NCBI GenBank assembly: GCA_946902875.1 | Contig: OX336343.1 | Coordinates: 17,593,596-17,657,595 of the forward strand | Origin: Nematopogon swammerdamellus | Taxonomy: Eukaryota; Arthropoda; Insecta; Lepidoptera; Adelidae | DNA length: 64,000 nucleotides | Reading direction: 5' to 3' | Part shown: one piece after another, positions 32,202 through 44,134 of the stretch | Position numbering within the stretch: position 1 is the first letter of the stretch | How the letters are laid out: each line of letters opens with the position of its first letter | Notes under the pieces: model-generated | The model's database searches: none | What the model was told of the DNA's origin: nothing | What the model saw: only the letters and a program-made list of their open reading frames with translations | Position numbers and translations under genes: made by a program

Positions 32202-32650
32202 TAACTAAAACTTAACTAAATTAGTTTGAATATTTTTAAGAAACTACCAAATAATGTGCGAGAAAATATAGATCAGATAAAATATTTAGATTAGAGTTAA
32301 ATAAATGCCTAAGAGGAAAAACATCTACGGATGATTTTTTTTTTATTATTGCATGAAGTAGCATATAACAATTTTATCATAATCAGTACATATAATAAAA
32401 TTGTAAAATTGGCGTGTCTGTACATTTAAGATATTTGCAAAAAAGAAATAACTGGGTGGGTGAAGGGTAAGTAATAATAGATTGAGATAATTTTTGAAAG
32501 GTTTGTTTTGTTAATTATTAACTGAAATTAAACTAAATTAGATTTAATATTTTATAATAAATTACGAAATAATTTTCGAGAAAATAAATATAAGGTAAAA
32601 TATTTAGAGTAGAGTAAATGGCTAAGAGGAAAACCACAACTCAATTATTT
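32202..32650 (+). repeat. Two direct copies of a 130-bp AT-rich repeat
   Basis: TTAACTAAATTAG, GCGAGAAAATATAGAT, TAAAATATTTAGATTAGAGT and CTAAGAGGAAAA (32205-32325) recur, diverged, at 32519-32632. They resemble non-coding tails inserted or duplicated in the same orientation. Confidence 0.55.
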
Positions 32651-33170
32651 TACATTCCATTGTATTGGATTATTAAATTGAAAATAGAAAATTTAAATTT
32701 AATTTAATTTAAAATTATACAATTATGATTAATTGTATGATATATAAATATAAAGAAAAAAAAAATTATCTGTGCAAAATAAATTACTTGATTTGATTTG
32801 ATTGATACTTTATGCAGCTACTAAGCAGGTTGGTCGCCGTGTGAATATAATAACGATGAGATAAGCGTGTGCCGAAGGGCACATCAAAGACATGAAGACG
32901 ACATCACACGTCAGGCCTTACATAAAACACTATTCTTTATCAACGTAGATAAAACGTTCACCTGATACCCTCAAGCACTACACAAGCAAGTCTATGAACT
33001 AGAGCGGCCTACTGACGCTCCACTCTCATATAATACTGACGCCCTACTCTCGCATGAACACGAACGCGCCAGAAGCGAGATAAGCGCCCCGCCCCGACTT
33101 CCACGCGAGAGTTAAATGCCGCGGAAAGGATCACACCGGCACAACCGCGTCTTCACTACCGCCTACCCTA
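32651..33170. other. Unidentified stretch
   Basis: TTGATTTGATTTGATTG near 32790 is a simple repeat. 32880-33165 is less AT-rich. No gene recognised. Confidence 0.35.
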
Positions 33171-33905
33171 AGGCAGGGACTACATGTAGACGTTTCCATC
33201 TCCGTTATGCGAATTGGGCAGGGAAGTGAGCAGGGAAGTGGGCAGCCGTGATAATGTAAACACGTCCCTCGCGCTGCCACTGCTCATGCTGTTGCCATTG
33301 CCCTATGCTCCCTCAGTTGTCGGTTTTTCGTGCGGAAGTCAAAGGGCTGGCAGCGCGAGCGCGAGCGCTAGTGAGTGTTTACATTCAGCCCTCTCGCTCA
33401 GTTGTTGCCGGTTGTCGAGCAAGATGTGTCTTGTGTGCGTTGCTCACGTCGTGAATTGCTAACATAATGGTGGATGTTCCTTTGGCCACGGCGTCTTTTT
33501 TTTATTCAATTTCTATAAGTACTTATATAATCTGAGCAGACATAGCCCTGTCGCCGCAACAAATTCTACGTCCGCCATTGCTGCGAGTTGAAACGTAATT
33601 ATGAATGAAGGCTGAGTGTGAACACACGCTCGCGTCGATGCTGCCGCAGAAGTATTTTGGGGAATAATTAGCATATAGAATAGAATAGAACAGAATAGCA
33701 GCAGCGGCAGGAGCAGTGGCATGTGCTGAGTGTAATGATGACAGGAGCACTTTCAACAGTTGAAGTTCTCAGTTGCCTTGACGACTCGATCGCGCGAGCT
33801 CAAATGGCAACTGAGTTTGGAACCGACGTCGAGCGAGAGTGCTCAGCCTGATCGGCCGTCGAGCCGGAACCGTGATGGAACCGGCTACATGTAGTCCCAG
33901 CCTGA
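33171..33905. mobile_element. 735-bp inverted-repeat element with GC-rich cargo
   Basis: Left end AGGCAGGGACTACATGTAGA is mirrored by GGCTACATGTAGTCCCAGCC at the right, and the match extends about 30 bp into TTCCATC / GATGGAA. The interior contains GC-rich GCGAGCGCGAGCGCTAG and Ser/Ala-rich ORFs without motifs. No transposase recognised. Confidence 0.6.
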
Positions 33906-36077
33906 TGCGCTTCTGCCACCCCCACCGCCACCGCTAACGCATTTCTACTATCGCCACCGCTGCCGCCGCACCGCTGGATCCAGCGCTTCAGCGCGACAAG
34001 GATCCGAGCCGTGCCTCACACGTGCCGTGAAAGGCGATTAAAGAGAAGATTTCCTTAAATATAGGTACTCCACCTCGCGATCTTATCGACCGGATGACAG
34101 TTGGTGATTTTCCGAGCGAATGAACCTTGTGTGTCCGAAGGTGAAACGAAGTAAACTATTAACTTATGTGAGTTAGTCACAGATGATTTGTAAGAGACTC
34201 TTAAAACACAATCAAATATATATTTTTTTCAGTATTGCTTACTGAACCATCAATTTGATTTCTAAGTGATGATAGGAGTAGTTTGCATTATAAGTAGCGC
34301 TGCACATAAATAGATAGTTCTTTGTAAAGTTTGCACTGTTACAATTAATTTGCGTAGAAAGAAAGTTACATATAATATTTATTTGTAACAATTATGCAAT
34401 TTTTCACAGTAGTTCTAATAACACAAGGGGAAATGTTACATCCTAGCGTGGGAGACAGGACTACAAATTGCAAAACTGTTAGTCTAAAAATTGAATTTCG
34501 GTATAGTTTGTAAGACACTTTCATAAACTAAGTAGCATAAGCTAAACTAAATACTCAAATAAAATATTTCTTCCTTGTTTTTCTTTCAGAGTTCGTAGCA
34601 AGAAACGCTTTTGTCGCTAAATATATTTAAGAAAATTACTTTAACAGGAGAAGAGTAGGAATAGTTACAGCCAATGTAATTTCCCAAAAACACAACGCAA
34701 TAAAATATAATATGAATACTCGTAATGTGACATCCGCTTGAATCGCTGGCCGGTGTCGCGCGGGTCGCAGCTATGTACTCGCATATATCCCCACCCATTT
34801 CATCCGATCTCGCTTGTTTATTGCACGCATCCGGAAATCAGATGTCTACGCTTTGTCTCGCAATCCCGGAGCGCCGCCTCGCACCGCGCCGCTCCACAGC
34901 CCGGACCCGCAATTGGCGTTCACTCCCGGGACAGGACAGGACGCATTCAGATTAAATACGTCCGTTGTGTAATTAAGTACTTTAACGGAGGGTTTAGGGA
35001 TCGGTAGATAAATACTTTCGGATTTGTCAAGGGCTTTCCTATACGCCTAGATCCTTTCGGACAGTGCTCTCCGTGTTTTCTCTTCAAAATTAATTGTAAT
35101 TAGATGTGGCACAAATGATCCTTTGGAATTACTCACGGCCAACGCCTTCACCAATACAAATTACAAACTATGCCTAAGGATCAGACCGGAGCATCAGATG
35201 GATGGATATAGGGCGTTCAGTGTTGAAATTGAATTTAGTCGCTACTCCCAGTTTCAAACTAGGGTAAGAGTATTATACAATCATTCACCATTAGTACGTA
35301 GGAGGCGCGAAATGAACCGTGTGGCAACTACCATCATATGGACAAATTATATCAACATTTGGATAAACAAATTAATCAAGAATTATTGATCAATTATAGA
35401 TTAGTCTTAACTCCGTCAGAGTGTAACTCCGAGCCGTAAAGACATTATACAAATTGAAATTAAAAAGGCGTAATCAGTCAGTATGTCTTAATTAGATGCA
35501 TTGCCGAGCATAATGTATATTAGTAATTTCGTAAATAGATATGTATATAATATAATCCATTGATTCTATCGCATGACAATAATGAGGCGATCGATATCTC
35601 CAGTTCAGTGCTAACAAAACGCTTCAGTACTCAAAGCACTCGCTAATTCGTCTACACGACCTCGCCACGGTCGACTTGTCCTCTAATCTCCAGACAGACG
35701 CACAAAGACCAGAGCAAGAGGCGTCCCATCGGCAGGAAGCAATATCCGACGACGAGCTGACAGAGAGAATGGAGATATTCGCATTTTTCAGATAAAAACC
35801 GTTCGTAAATTGGCCTAAGGAGCACAGGACTTAAATGAGGGTAGACTGGACTGTCTGACGAAATCTTAGTCCCTCAATGGATTAGTAAACAAATTTCCAT
35901 GACACTTTAAGAATGGTGCCTTTCGGACTAGGGAATGAGTCTTCAATATTCGAGAGTAATTTGATTAGTTTATCCTAACGACATCATCGCTGCAAATCAT
36001 GCCAAAATTTTCTCAAGGGTGTGCCTAGCCGTTATGTTTTAATTTAAGTAGTTACTAGTGCAGAAATGTATTTAGTA
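33906..36077. other. Longest anonymous stretch
   Basis: 33906-34060 is GC-rich with CCGCCACCGC-type repeats. 34740-34970 is also GC-rich with opposing ORFs of 60-89 codons and no motif. The rest is AT-rich, without inverted repeats or LINE ends that I can see. Confidence 0.35.
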
Positions 36078-36590
36078 AAGTGGAAATTTGTACTAAACAA
36101 TGTCAGAGGAATGTACCAAACAATGCACAGAGGACGTGTGTAGATGTGGATGCTCATAAAAAAATTGAATCCTTCTTACACTTGACTTTGTTTGCCATAG
36201 GCATGTCTAGCTCTTCCACAGGTTTGGTGAAGAGGCGCCTGCCAAAAATGGAAAGTAGTACCAAACAATGTCAGAGGAATGTACCAAACAATGCACAGAG
36301 GACGTGTGTAGATGTGGATGCTCATAAAAAAAATTGAATCCTTCTTACACTTGACTTTGTTTGCCATAGGCATGTCTAGCTCTTCTACAGGTCTTGGTGA
36401 AGAGGTGCCTGCCAAAAATGGAAATTAGTACCAAAAAATGTCAGAGGAATGTACCAAACAATGCACAGATGGCGTGTGTAGATGTGGATGCTCATAAAAA
36501 AAATTGAATCCTTCTTACACTTGACTTTGTTTGCCATAGGCATGTCTAGCTCTTCCACAGGTCTTAGCTAAGAGGCGCCTGCCAAAAGTT
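36078..36590. repeat. Tandem array: three units of about 169 bp
   Basis: GTCAGAGGAATGTACCAAAC starts near 36101, 36269 and 36439. Each unit continues through GTGTGTAGATGTGGATGCTC, TTGACTTTGTTTGCCATAGG and CATGTCTAGCTCTTC. Units are about 95 percent alike by eye. The 85-codon ORF is a reading of the repeat. Confidence 0.85.
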
Positions 36591-36849
36591 GCGAAGTCTC
36601 GGCGCCAATAAAACTGGATTGCTTTCGACTACGCATTTCGGCTGTAAGATTATGGACCGGAAACTATTTGGGCATTTCGAGTGAGTGAGCTTTGGGTTCG
36701 GACCTATGCAGTGATTTTAAAGCTCCCTCGGTCGCGCAGGCTATTGTGCTGACAAATAAGTGTTTGAAATGGCAGAAAAACACAAAGGATACAATGCATT
36801 GTTATAAGCGTCGATTTGAGACGAATGCTAATAAAATTGTATCTTGCAT
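36591..36849. other. Unidentified stretch
   Basis: Nothing recognised. Confidence 0.35.
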
Positions 36850-37201
36850 TTTTTATGTATTCCCGTATGTGTGGCTGAGTCAGAGGGGCCCAAGCACGTG
36901 CTCCGATCAGACAATATCACCTCCGAGAAGGAAGGTGCCATATCTACCTTTGGATTGTTGGCTATACTGAACTAGAGGGGAACGTAGCCGAGGCTGGTAT
37001 GCGGCCATCTTACATACAGTACGGCGGTACCAACTCAGTTTTCTACAATTTGAGCCTACCCCCAAGTAAGGGGCAAGGGACGTACAGTTTTACACCAATT
37101 CCGAACGGTGAAGCAGCAGGTGTAGGTACGCTGTAAATTTTTTAATCAGAAAAAAACCCATTGGTTCACGCCAACCTAATTTGAACCTCGGACCTCTCGA
37201 C
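36850..37201 (-). mobile_element. SINE with tRNA-like head (family T)
   Basis: On the - strand: truncated tRNA-like head with B box (complement of TTTGAACCTCGG, 37180 on), poly-T linker, TTCACCGTTCGGAATTGGTG, then the shared body (GTAAAACTGTACGTCCC, GTTGGTACCGCCGTACTG, TGGCACCTTCC) and the 3' end CAGCCACACATACGGGAATA plus A's. Diverged relative to 52880 and 55579. Confidence 0.7.
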
Positions 37202-38494
37202 TTACGAAAACTATAAAAACTCACAGAACAGTATTCTATATCACAAACTGAAATATTTCATTCAGAGGGGTAATGCTGCGTCCGTCCTAGGGGCAATGTG
37301 TTTGGCCCCTATAGAGGACATCTTTTATTTATAAGTTATGTTTATTGTTGTTTCTGTTTTTGTACAGTTAAAATTAAATATGTTATCGACCTACAATAAA
37401 TCCTAATACCTGTTTATATTTATTACCTTTACAAATTTGTAGCTTCACTTGTAAATATTGAACGCAAGATTCGCCCCACTGTTTATCTGCAACTAAATAC
37501 TATCGCAAATACACTTGGTTGGAAAAACAAAACATCCCTCAACAATAACTTGACAGCGGACATTCTCCCCTCGCTATCTCACCCCAACCATGTAAGAATA
37601 GCTCGTGCAGAAGAGCAGAAGGAAAATTCTAATCGAAACTTTCCATTTTCCTGCAAAAATCTATCAAGTACGATTATAATGTTTATGACATAGCAAGAGA
37701 ATAACGCAGAAAAAAAAATTGAAAGCGGTCAAGTACGAGTCAAACTCGCGTGGAGAGGGTTCCGCACCATTCTGTTTTCCGTGAGAACTTTCAGACTTAA
37801 AATTTCGTTTAGGTTTTCCTGTAAGAGAGGCCCTATATTCCCAATTTTTTTTTTTCAAAATTTTAGACTCAATATTTTCGGAGTATTTCTTTAATATATT
37901 TTAAACTCTGCATTTTAAAATGATTAAAAATTATATAATTGTATTTCTTATAACGAGCCCTTTCCATTGATACATCACATTTTGCACTTGAAAAAAAAAT
38001 GTTTTCTCTCAAAATCGAAATTCGTTCATATCAAATACTTCCGTGATTCGGTCATCAAACTCTACCTACATATTAAACATAATATTTAAAGGCAGCAATA
38101 CGCAGGCAATAATGCATTCGTCAGGAACTTCCAATCGTTTGAACATTTAATTGTTGGTTGTTTATGAAAATAGTTCAGTCTACAAAAGCTATTTCAACAG
38201 TACCAAAAAATACTAAATCTTTTGAACTTGACGGCGCGGAGGCGGCGGTATTTCACTATTTTCTCACGCTCAACCGAAGTGCAAACAGTCTGGTGAAGCA
38301 AGAAAGAAAAGAATGCAACATTAATTAGTGTGACACGCGATTGTGTTCAACTGTCCCTCTCGCTCTATTCCTCTAAATACCTAAATAATATTCTACTCTG
38401 CTATCTGCTGTCTATCTCTATAAGCCTAAGGGTAACTGGACCAATACGTTACTTTAGCCTAGCGCCGCCACACTGAGCATAATTTTTTTCTTTT
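37202..38494. other. Unidentified stretch
   Basis: 37725-37775 resembles the AGTACGAGTCAAACTCGCG / GGGTTCCGCACC end of family G. The rest is AT-rich and unplaced. Confidence 0.35.
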
Positions 38495-38709
38495 TTTGAC
38501 GTGATAACGTCACGTCTTATAAATTGATGAACACCGGCTGCACGCACGAAAAAGTGTCACGTTCCATCTGAGCCTGTGTGTGCAAGCGAGAGCGCGTAAC
38601 AAGCGATAGAGAGGCACAATCGGCCCGTTCCCAGTAGTCTTACCACTTTATGACGTTATCACGTAAAACTATCGTCCGTAAACCGACTTTACAGACAACC
38701 AATTTTTTG
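38495..38709. mobile_element. MITE family M2, intact copy
   Basis: It opens with TTTTGACGTGATAACGTCAC; the mirror TGACGTTATCACGTAAAA lies at 38650-38667. Sequence shared with the second copy (49654-50488) continues to ACAGACAACCAATTTTTT, so the element extends beyond the palindromic motif on one side only. The interior includes AGTGTCACGTTCCATCTGAG. Confidence 0.7.
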
Positions 38710-38714
38710 TTTTT

Positions 38715-38752
38715 TTTTTAACTGGCACAGTTGGCTACATCACCTACATGTC
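38715..38752 (-). mobile_element. SINE family S, last 35 bp
   Basis: TTTTTTAACTGGCACAGTTG followed by GCTACATCACCTACA, the complement of the S tail. Confidence 0.6.
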
Positions 38753-39305
38753 TTGTCTATATTTTTTTTATATTAGGTATTTAATTACTGAGTTAGCACG
38801 CCTGACACAATCTCCAAATTGGCGACAACAATATTCCTCTCAAACCCCCGAAGCATCCGACGAACTGGAAACTAGAAACAGCGCCTCGAAATAACAGCTT
38901 TATTTTGCAATAAATAATTGCATTACCTACTGCACTCGAGAACGCACAATGGGACTAATGCGCCGAGCCGGCGACAACAAAGCTTTTGTGCAGTGGAGCT
39001 TCGATTTGTGCTGCATTGTTGCAGGGATCGTCCCACTGTGCCATTGATACAGTTGCTCTGAGCTTGTTCTGAGACTCTGAGAAAGTTTGTTTATATTATA
39101 GAAGGTACATAAATACAAACAGGCGCTTTCTTAATACATTTCCTAACTGTTGTAGTTTACGTTTTCTAAAATAAAAAAATTCCATCTGATTTTGTTTTAT
39201 TTATTGTATTTCGCCTGCTTAAGAAAATTAACCTCGTAATATTTAATTGTTTTTTTATTTGTTCTTCGGTGTTGCAGTTGCCCCCGTAATATTTTTAACT
39301 GACAT
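38753..39305. other. Unidentified stretch
   Basis: No gene or matched repeat. Confidence 0.35.
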
Positions 39306-39505
39306 AAGGGGGTTACTCTATATGTGCAACAAAACAACTTTTGTGGCGAAAAAATTTTTTTTTAAACAAAACAATTATTATTTTTTCCATACAAATTTTA
39401 AATACCTATTCTCAAAATGTATGGAGAAAAAATTTTTTATTCGTCAAATTAAAGAGTCGTAGAACAAAAGTTGTTCTATTTCACGTACAGAATCACCCCC
39501 TTTCG
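39306..39505. mobile_element. Imperfect palindromic MITE
   Basis: AAGGGGGTTACTCTATATGT, then ACAACTTTTGTGG at the left is mirrored by AGAACAAAAGTTGTTCTA and GTACAGAATCACCCCCTTT at the right. About 200 bp; the centre also folds (TTTTTTCCATAC / GTATGGAGAAAAAA). Confidence 0.6.
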
Positions 39506-41200
39506 GGTTTTACGCTTGGGGTTGCAACACCGTGTATATTTACATACACATTTTAATTTTTCTTAAATTTCACATTTTATTCTTGTCTCTTATTTAACAT
39601 AAAAAAATTGGAAAAGGAACGTTTACAATATGTAGATCTAAGAACAAAAAACCACATTTGTTTTTGAAACTCACACACAGGTGTCTTTACTTAGGTACGC
39701 GCGCTTGTACAACAAAATAACACATTTACAAACAATTATACCAAATAGTTATGTCTGTGGGAAAACGTATATAACCCACAGGGGGTTATATTCCTTTTCG
39801 CTCGTCATAGCCGGTTAATGTCCAGTTCCTAAGTGTCACTTAAAAGAACCACTTACAATGCTTCCGTCCAGAGAAACAGTTTTACAAAGCACCGAAACAG
39901 TTTTAATGAGCGACCAACATGTGCTAAAACTAAGGTTGCCATCCATCCGTGTTTTCCGGGACAGTGTCATGTTTTTCTGGTATATTCGGTTAAGTCCGGG
40001 AAGAACAAATTGGATGTCGTAGGTTATTTTCAATGCTCTTTCCTTCAACTTGATAAATGTTTAAAAAATTTCAAACTTCGCATTTTCATTTATGTCCTTG
40101 GCTTTCTTTCCTAAACTAAGGGTGATTTAATGTGTTAGTCCTTCTTTCAGTGTTTTAGATATGGCAAACCTAGCCGAAACATAATTCTGCTTTTATTTTC
40201 TCCTAACTATTCTTCTAACGGTCGTTTGTTTTTAAATGCTCTCGCGTGCTGTTAGAACGAGTTTGCAGAATAACCCCACAGAGGGGCAGACATGTAGGGC
40301 GCACTTTAAGGTCCGATACACACTTGTAACACGTACTTTGTTGACACGCCATTGTAAAGCGAGAGGACTCATTTTAATGGGTAGTTTTATTTTAGAGAAC
40401 AGACTTTAAGTCGGCCGTTCGTGACCGCAATATTGACACAGTAGGTAACTATGGTAACAAAAACATCAAATATTATTCTAAAATCAAACAGGGCGACACG
40501 CCATGGTGATGGAACGCGGGATGAGAAAGGAACGAATTGTACGGGTATTAATTTCAAAAAAGCGTTTCCTAATTCACGGTGCTAATACAGAACAACTATT
40601 TCTAGGGTAATTAGGTCAGTTATCTAATTCTAGATAAAACAATTAATGAAATAATAGCACAGAATAATTTTAAGACCACTATTATTTTTAATATTTTCTC
40701 TATTTTAACTTAAAAAATAAATCATAATATTTATAACGCTCAGGCAGGTACTCAGCAGATTTGCGCGCTACTGTAGGGTTGACCAGCCTGTTGGTACTAC
40801 ATTTGAGGACCCGGACCCCCAGGCTGAAGCAATCGTGAACACTCACCGGCAGATAATTTCATACCCTATCTATAGTAGCAGCAGTGCGACAGTGAAACGA
40901 CTTGTCACCAACGAATGTTGTATCATCCGTAACATTGTAATGTAACGTTTCAAAGGAATCAAAGAAATTTTAACATAATAATAATGTTAACTTAATACGT
41001 CAGATGAATGAGTACATATGACGCGGGGGTGTTACGTGTACGGTGTGGATCTAGCTTTAGGGCGAAAACGTGTCGCGCAAACAAAAGCGGAAATATCATT
41101 CGCGCTAATAGGCTTAGAACACAGTAGCGACATTGTAACAGTAGGGCTACTGCTTCATACAGAACTAACTTTTTTCATTTGCTTTGCAATAATTTGATTT
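39506..41200. other. Unidentified stretch
   Basis: A 93-codon ORF (39833-40114) has no motif. Two GTAGG-type short repeats. No transposon ends recognised. Confidence 0.35.
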
Positions 41201-41313
41201 GTCGTCAGAAAAAACTCATTGGTACACGCCGACCGGATCCGAACTTCGGACCTCTCGCATGAGAAGCCGATGCCCAAACCACTCGGCCACCCATACCGGA
41301 TTACATAAAAAAA
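41201..41313 (-). mobile_element. Solo tRNA-like head of SINE family T
   Basis: On the - strand: GGTATGGGTGGCCGAGTGGT (A box of Ser/Leu-tRNA type), CTTCTCATGCGAGAGG anticodon-arm-like hairpin, and AAGTTCGGATCCGG (B box), then GTACCAATGAGTTTTTTC. Only the head and linker are present. It is not a functional tRNA gene: the acceptor ends do not pair properly and it sits in SINE flanks. Confidence 0.7.
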
Positions 41314-42077
41314 TCCATAGTCGGAATGCAAATTGACGATGGCACTACTTATACACCAGATATAGGTAATGTAAATAGGCAGAGTGGTCAGATTCTTGAG
41401 TATTCATGTTTATGCTGTAAATATTAATGTTCTTGTGAACGGTAGTATGGCTTAATTATTGTAAATTTCTTTAATTTATTACTTTTAAGGTACTAACAAA
41501 ACATTGTGACTTGCGAAGTTTGTTTGTCAGTTCTTCTTCGCATTAAATTTAGAACTGGCGGAATTTTCGACATGTCCAAGCGTATGTTACCTACCTATGG
41601 ATAAAATTACACAATAAACAATACACCTTCAACATACTGCATCAATCACACAGGCTTGTTTTTAAACAAACCTCGGCTGTAGTGTTAGTTGCCCAACACT
41701 TGCCAAGCTAAACAGAGTCCTGCTACACACGAATGGCGAGTTACGTCATTGCCCTGGATCCACCGCAAACTGCATTTTTCTCCCGCAAACCCAAGCGAGT
41801 TGTTGTGACCTGTGACAAGAACCAGCCCTCAGAAGGCTGAAGCAAGTATTGGTGGTGAGCCGCGTCCGCCCTATCCCCGGGGAGCACATCAGGCTGCAAA
41901 GGCGAGGTAAGCGGAACCTTCCTACTCACAAAGTTACAATCCGCCATTTTCCGCCTTAATTTCCAGATACTATACAAACATCGTACAAATGCGACATGCT
42001 ACTCGTATTCTAAAAAGCGTTGATTAAAATGTACGTTAGTTAGGGCTTATTTCACCATCTTCGACTAAAATGTATGT
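41314..42077. other. Unidentified stretch
   Basis: ORF 41741-41977 (-, 78 codons) has no recognised family. Confidence 0.35.
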
Positions 42078-42720
42078 ATATATTCTTTATGTATATATTC
42101 TTTATTGAACACAAATTTATCAAAATTAGGTACAACAGGCAAGCTTAATGCCGCGAGGCATTCTATTCTAACTAACCTTTGGGATGTGGGAGAAGTACAT
42201 GCAGGCGAACAAGAATAGTTTGTGACAATGTGTTAGATTAAAGAAATATGTATGATAAACTACGTACGAATACTACATAGATACTTTAATAAGCATATAT
42301 ATGTATATAATAAACTTAAATATTATATGTACATTAATCGGTGGTACCGTTGTGCAACACAATCAACTGAATGACGGGAGAGTAAGAGAGGGGCGTAAAG
42401 ATATGTACTTATGTAATATAAATTGCATTTACTTCGGTAAGGAAAGGAGAAGTTTGTTTAAATTTATCTTAAATACATTCATAGACGTAGAGGAGCGTAA
42501 ATGCACAGGCAGATTATTCCAGAGGCGAGCTGTTTGTACTGTGAAAGAGTCCGTGTAGAACGAGCTTGAGTGAGCCGGTATTGCCAAGAGTAAGTTGTCA
42601 GCAGATCTTAAAGCCAGGCCGTGAGAAGAAAGAAATTCAAATCGTTCACTCAAGTATTGTTGTGTCTGCATGCAAATGTTATCTCCTGTCAACTGTGTGA
42701 TAAATGTCAACCAAGTCCAA
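42078..42720 (-). pseudogene. LINE (family L) 3' end with RT C-terminus
   Basis: Codons 42429-42710 on the - strand end in SFTVQTARLWNNLPVHLR, then NVFKINLNKLLLSLPK, typical of the C-terminus of Jockey/CR1-group RTs. The 3' UTR and ATAAAGAATATATAC tail follow (to 42078). The 5' part of the element is missing. This copy ties the L tails elsewhere in the window to a LINE. Confidence 0.75.
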
Positions 42721-42889
42721 TGTTACCCAAGCTAAACCAATGTTAACCAAGTCACCCGGAGATGGTAAAGTCTAGGCTTAGAATATTTTATAAAGACAAT
42801 TATAGTTTGATTTAATATGTAATTCGGAAGAAGATTACCCAAACAAAAATAGTCTTATCCATCTTTATAACCACATTTTACTTACCGCA

Positions 42890-43037
42890 TGTTTTATTAT
42901 AAATAAGTATTCTTTTTATTATTTTATCTTCAATTCTCACACTCGACTATTTTGCTATTATATACTTACATTCCAGTATATTAATCGAATCTCAAACATC
43001 CAAAGGTTGACTGTAATAAATCTATGTAAGGGATAAG
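42890..43037 (+). repeat. Left part of a family R repeat, interrupted
   Basis: TTATTATTTTATCTTCAATT, AAACATCCAAAGGTTGACTG and GGGATAAGTCT match 19910-20028, then break off where the LINE begins. The continuation is at 48223-48262. Confidence 0.7.
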
Positions 43038-43047
43038 TCTTATGTAA

Positions 43048-44134
43048 ATGTTTAAACTTATTACAAGTGCAGATATTGAGGCCGCGAGACTAGTATTGAC
43101 CAATGCCATTCGTCCCAACAAGAGAGTACTACGCGCGACTGAGGGCAGGGAAGAAAGGAGTCTGAAGGAGATCATCACCATGATGAAGGAATGTGAACCG
43201 GATGATCTGCCGGTGTTTGTAGCGAGGAATCTCAACAAACTCCCGCCGGTGTCGTTCGACCACGTCGATGTGACCGTACTGCTAAAAGATTTGGCTATTC
43301 TTAAAAAGGATATTGCCGAACTGAAATCCGCCTCTTATCGTGAAAAAGATAAGAGTGTGTGTGATTGTCTTAATATTACCTACACGGCCAAGTCGACGCG
43401 CAAAAGTGTGGACCGCGCATTGCAGTCCGCTGTGGATGCCTCGGTCGCCATGGATCGTAGCGGAGCCTCCGCACACGTAAAGCAGCCGTCAGCGACACCT
43501 TTGGTGCCCGCAGCGCCACAGCTAATGTCAACAACGTCTGCGTTCACGCTCACTACTGCACCTGAGCCCGATGCACAGCCCGAGGTCCGTGCCGCGCCTG
43601 CGGGGCTCGCGGCGCACGCGCTGCGCTCGCCTCCCGTGCCGAACGCGGTATCCGCACTACCCGAGGCGCCTGTGCGGCCCGCGTCGTCGCCCGCGGCGGC
43701 GCGGGCTCCGAGACTCCGAGCCTCTTGAGACTCCGCAAGGTGCTGAATGTAATGAGTCTGGTGTGCAAGAATGGAGTGTCGTGCAGAGAAAAAGAATATT
43801 TAAAAATCAAAGAGGAAAAGCCGAGCCGGACCCACGATTTCAATTTAAAGCTGCTGCTAGAAATATACCATTGTATGTATCCCGAGTGGACCCGTCCTCT
43901 ACGAGCGACGGGATACAAGGTTATATAAGAAATAAGACGGGTGAAAATGTTAATTTGACCAAAATAGGTACATATGATGACAATGGATTTCACGCATATA
44001 GGGTGCTTGTTCCGTACGACAAGTTAGATCTGTTCCTAGATGATGTCGTGTGGCCGGAAGGCATCGTATTCCGCCGATACCTAGATGTCAAAGGTCGCAC
44101 GAAGCCGAGGACCCAGGCGGAGAACCGGCGATAG
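43048..44134 (+). pseudogene. LINE ORF1, split by a frameshift
   Basis: The first part (43048-43728, 226 codons) has an acidic/basic N-region with a coiled-coil-like LKDLAILKKDIAELK and a Pro/Ala-rich tract. The second part is open in the next frame (43571-44134); from about 43730 it encodes EWSVVQRKRIFKNQRGKAEP, ARNIPLYVSRVDP and LDLFLDDVVWPEGIVFRRYL, conserved features of lepidopteran LINE ORF1 C-termini. The frames overlap in GC-rich sequence at about 43571-43728, so the break lies there. ORF1 proteins bind element RNA. The shift could be a mutation, a sequencing error, or, less likely, programmed. Confidence 0.7.

Noticed and set aside
33171..34060. CpG-island-like promoter
   Set aside because: The GC-rich part lies inside an inverted-repeat element and no first exon or TSS motif was recognised next to it.
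41201..41313. Possible tRNA-Ser/Leu gene
   Set aside because: A and B boxes are present, but the acceptor stem does not close and the flanks match SINE family T.
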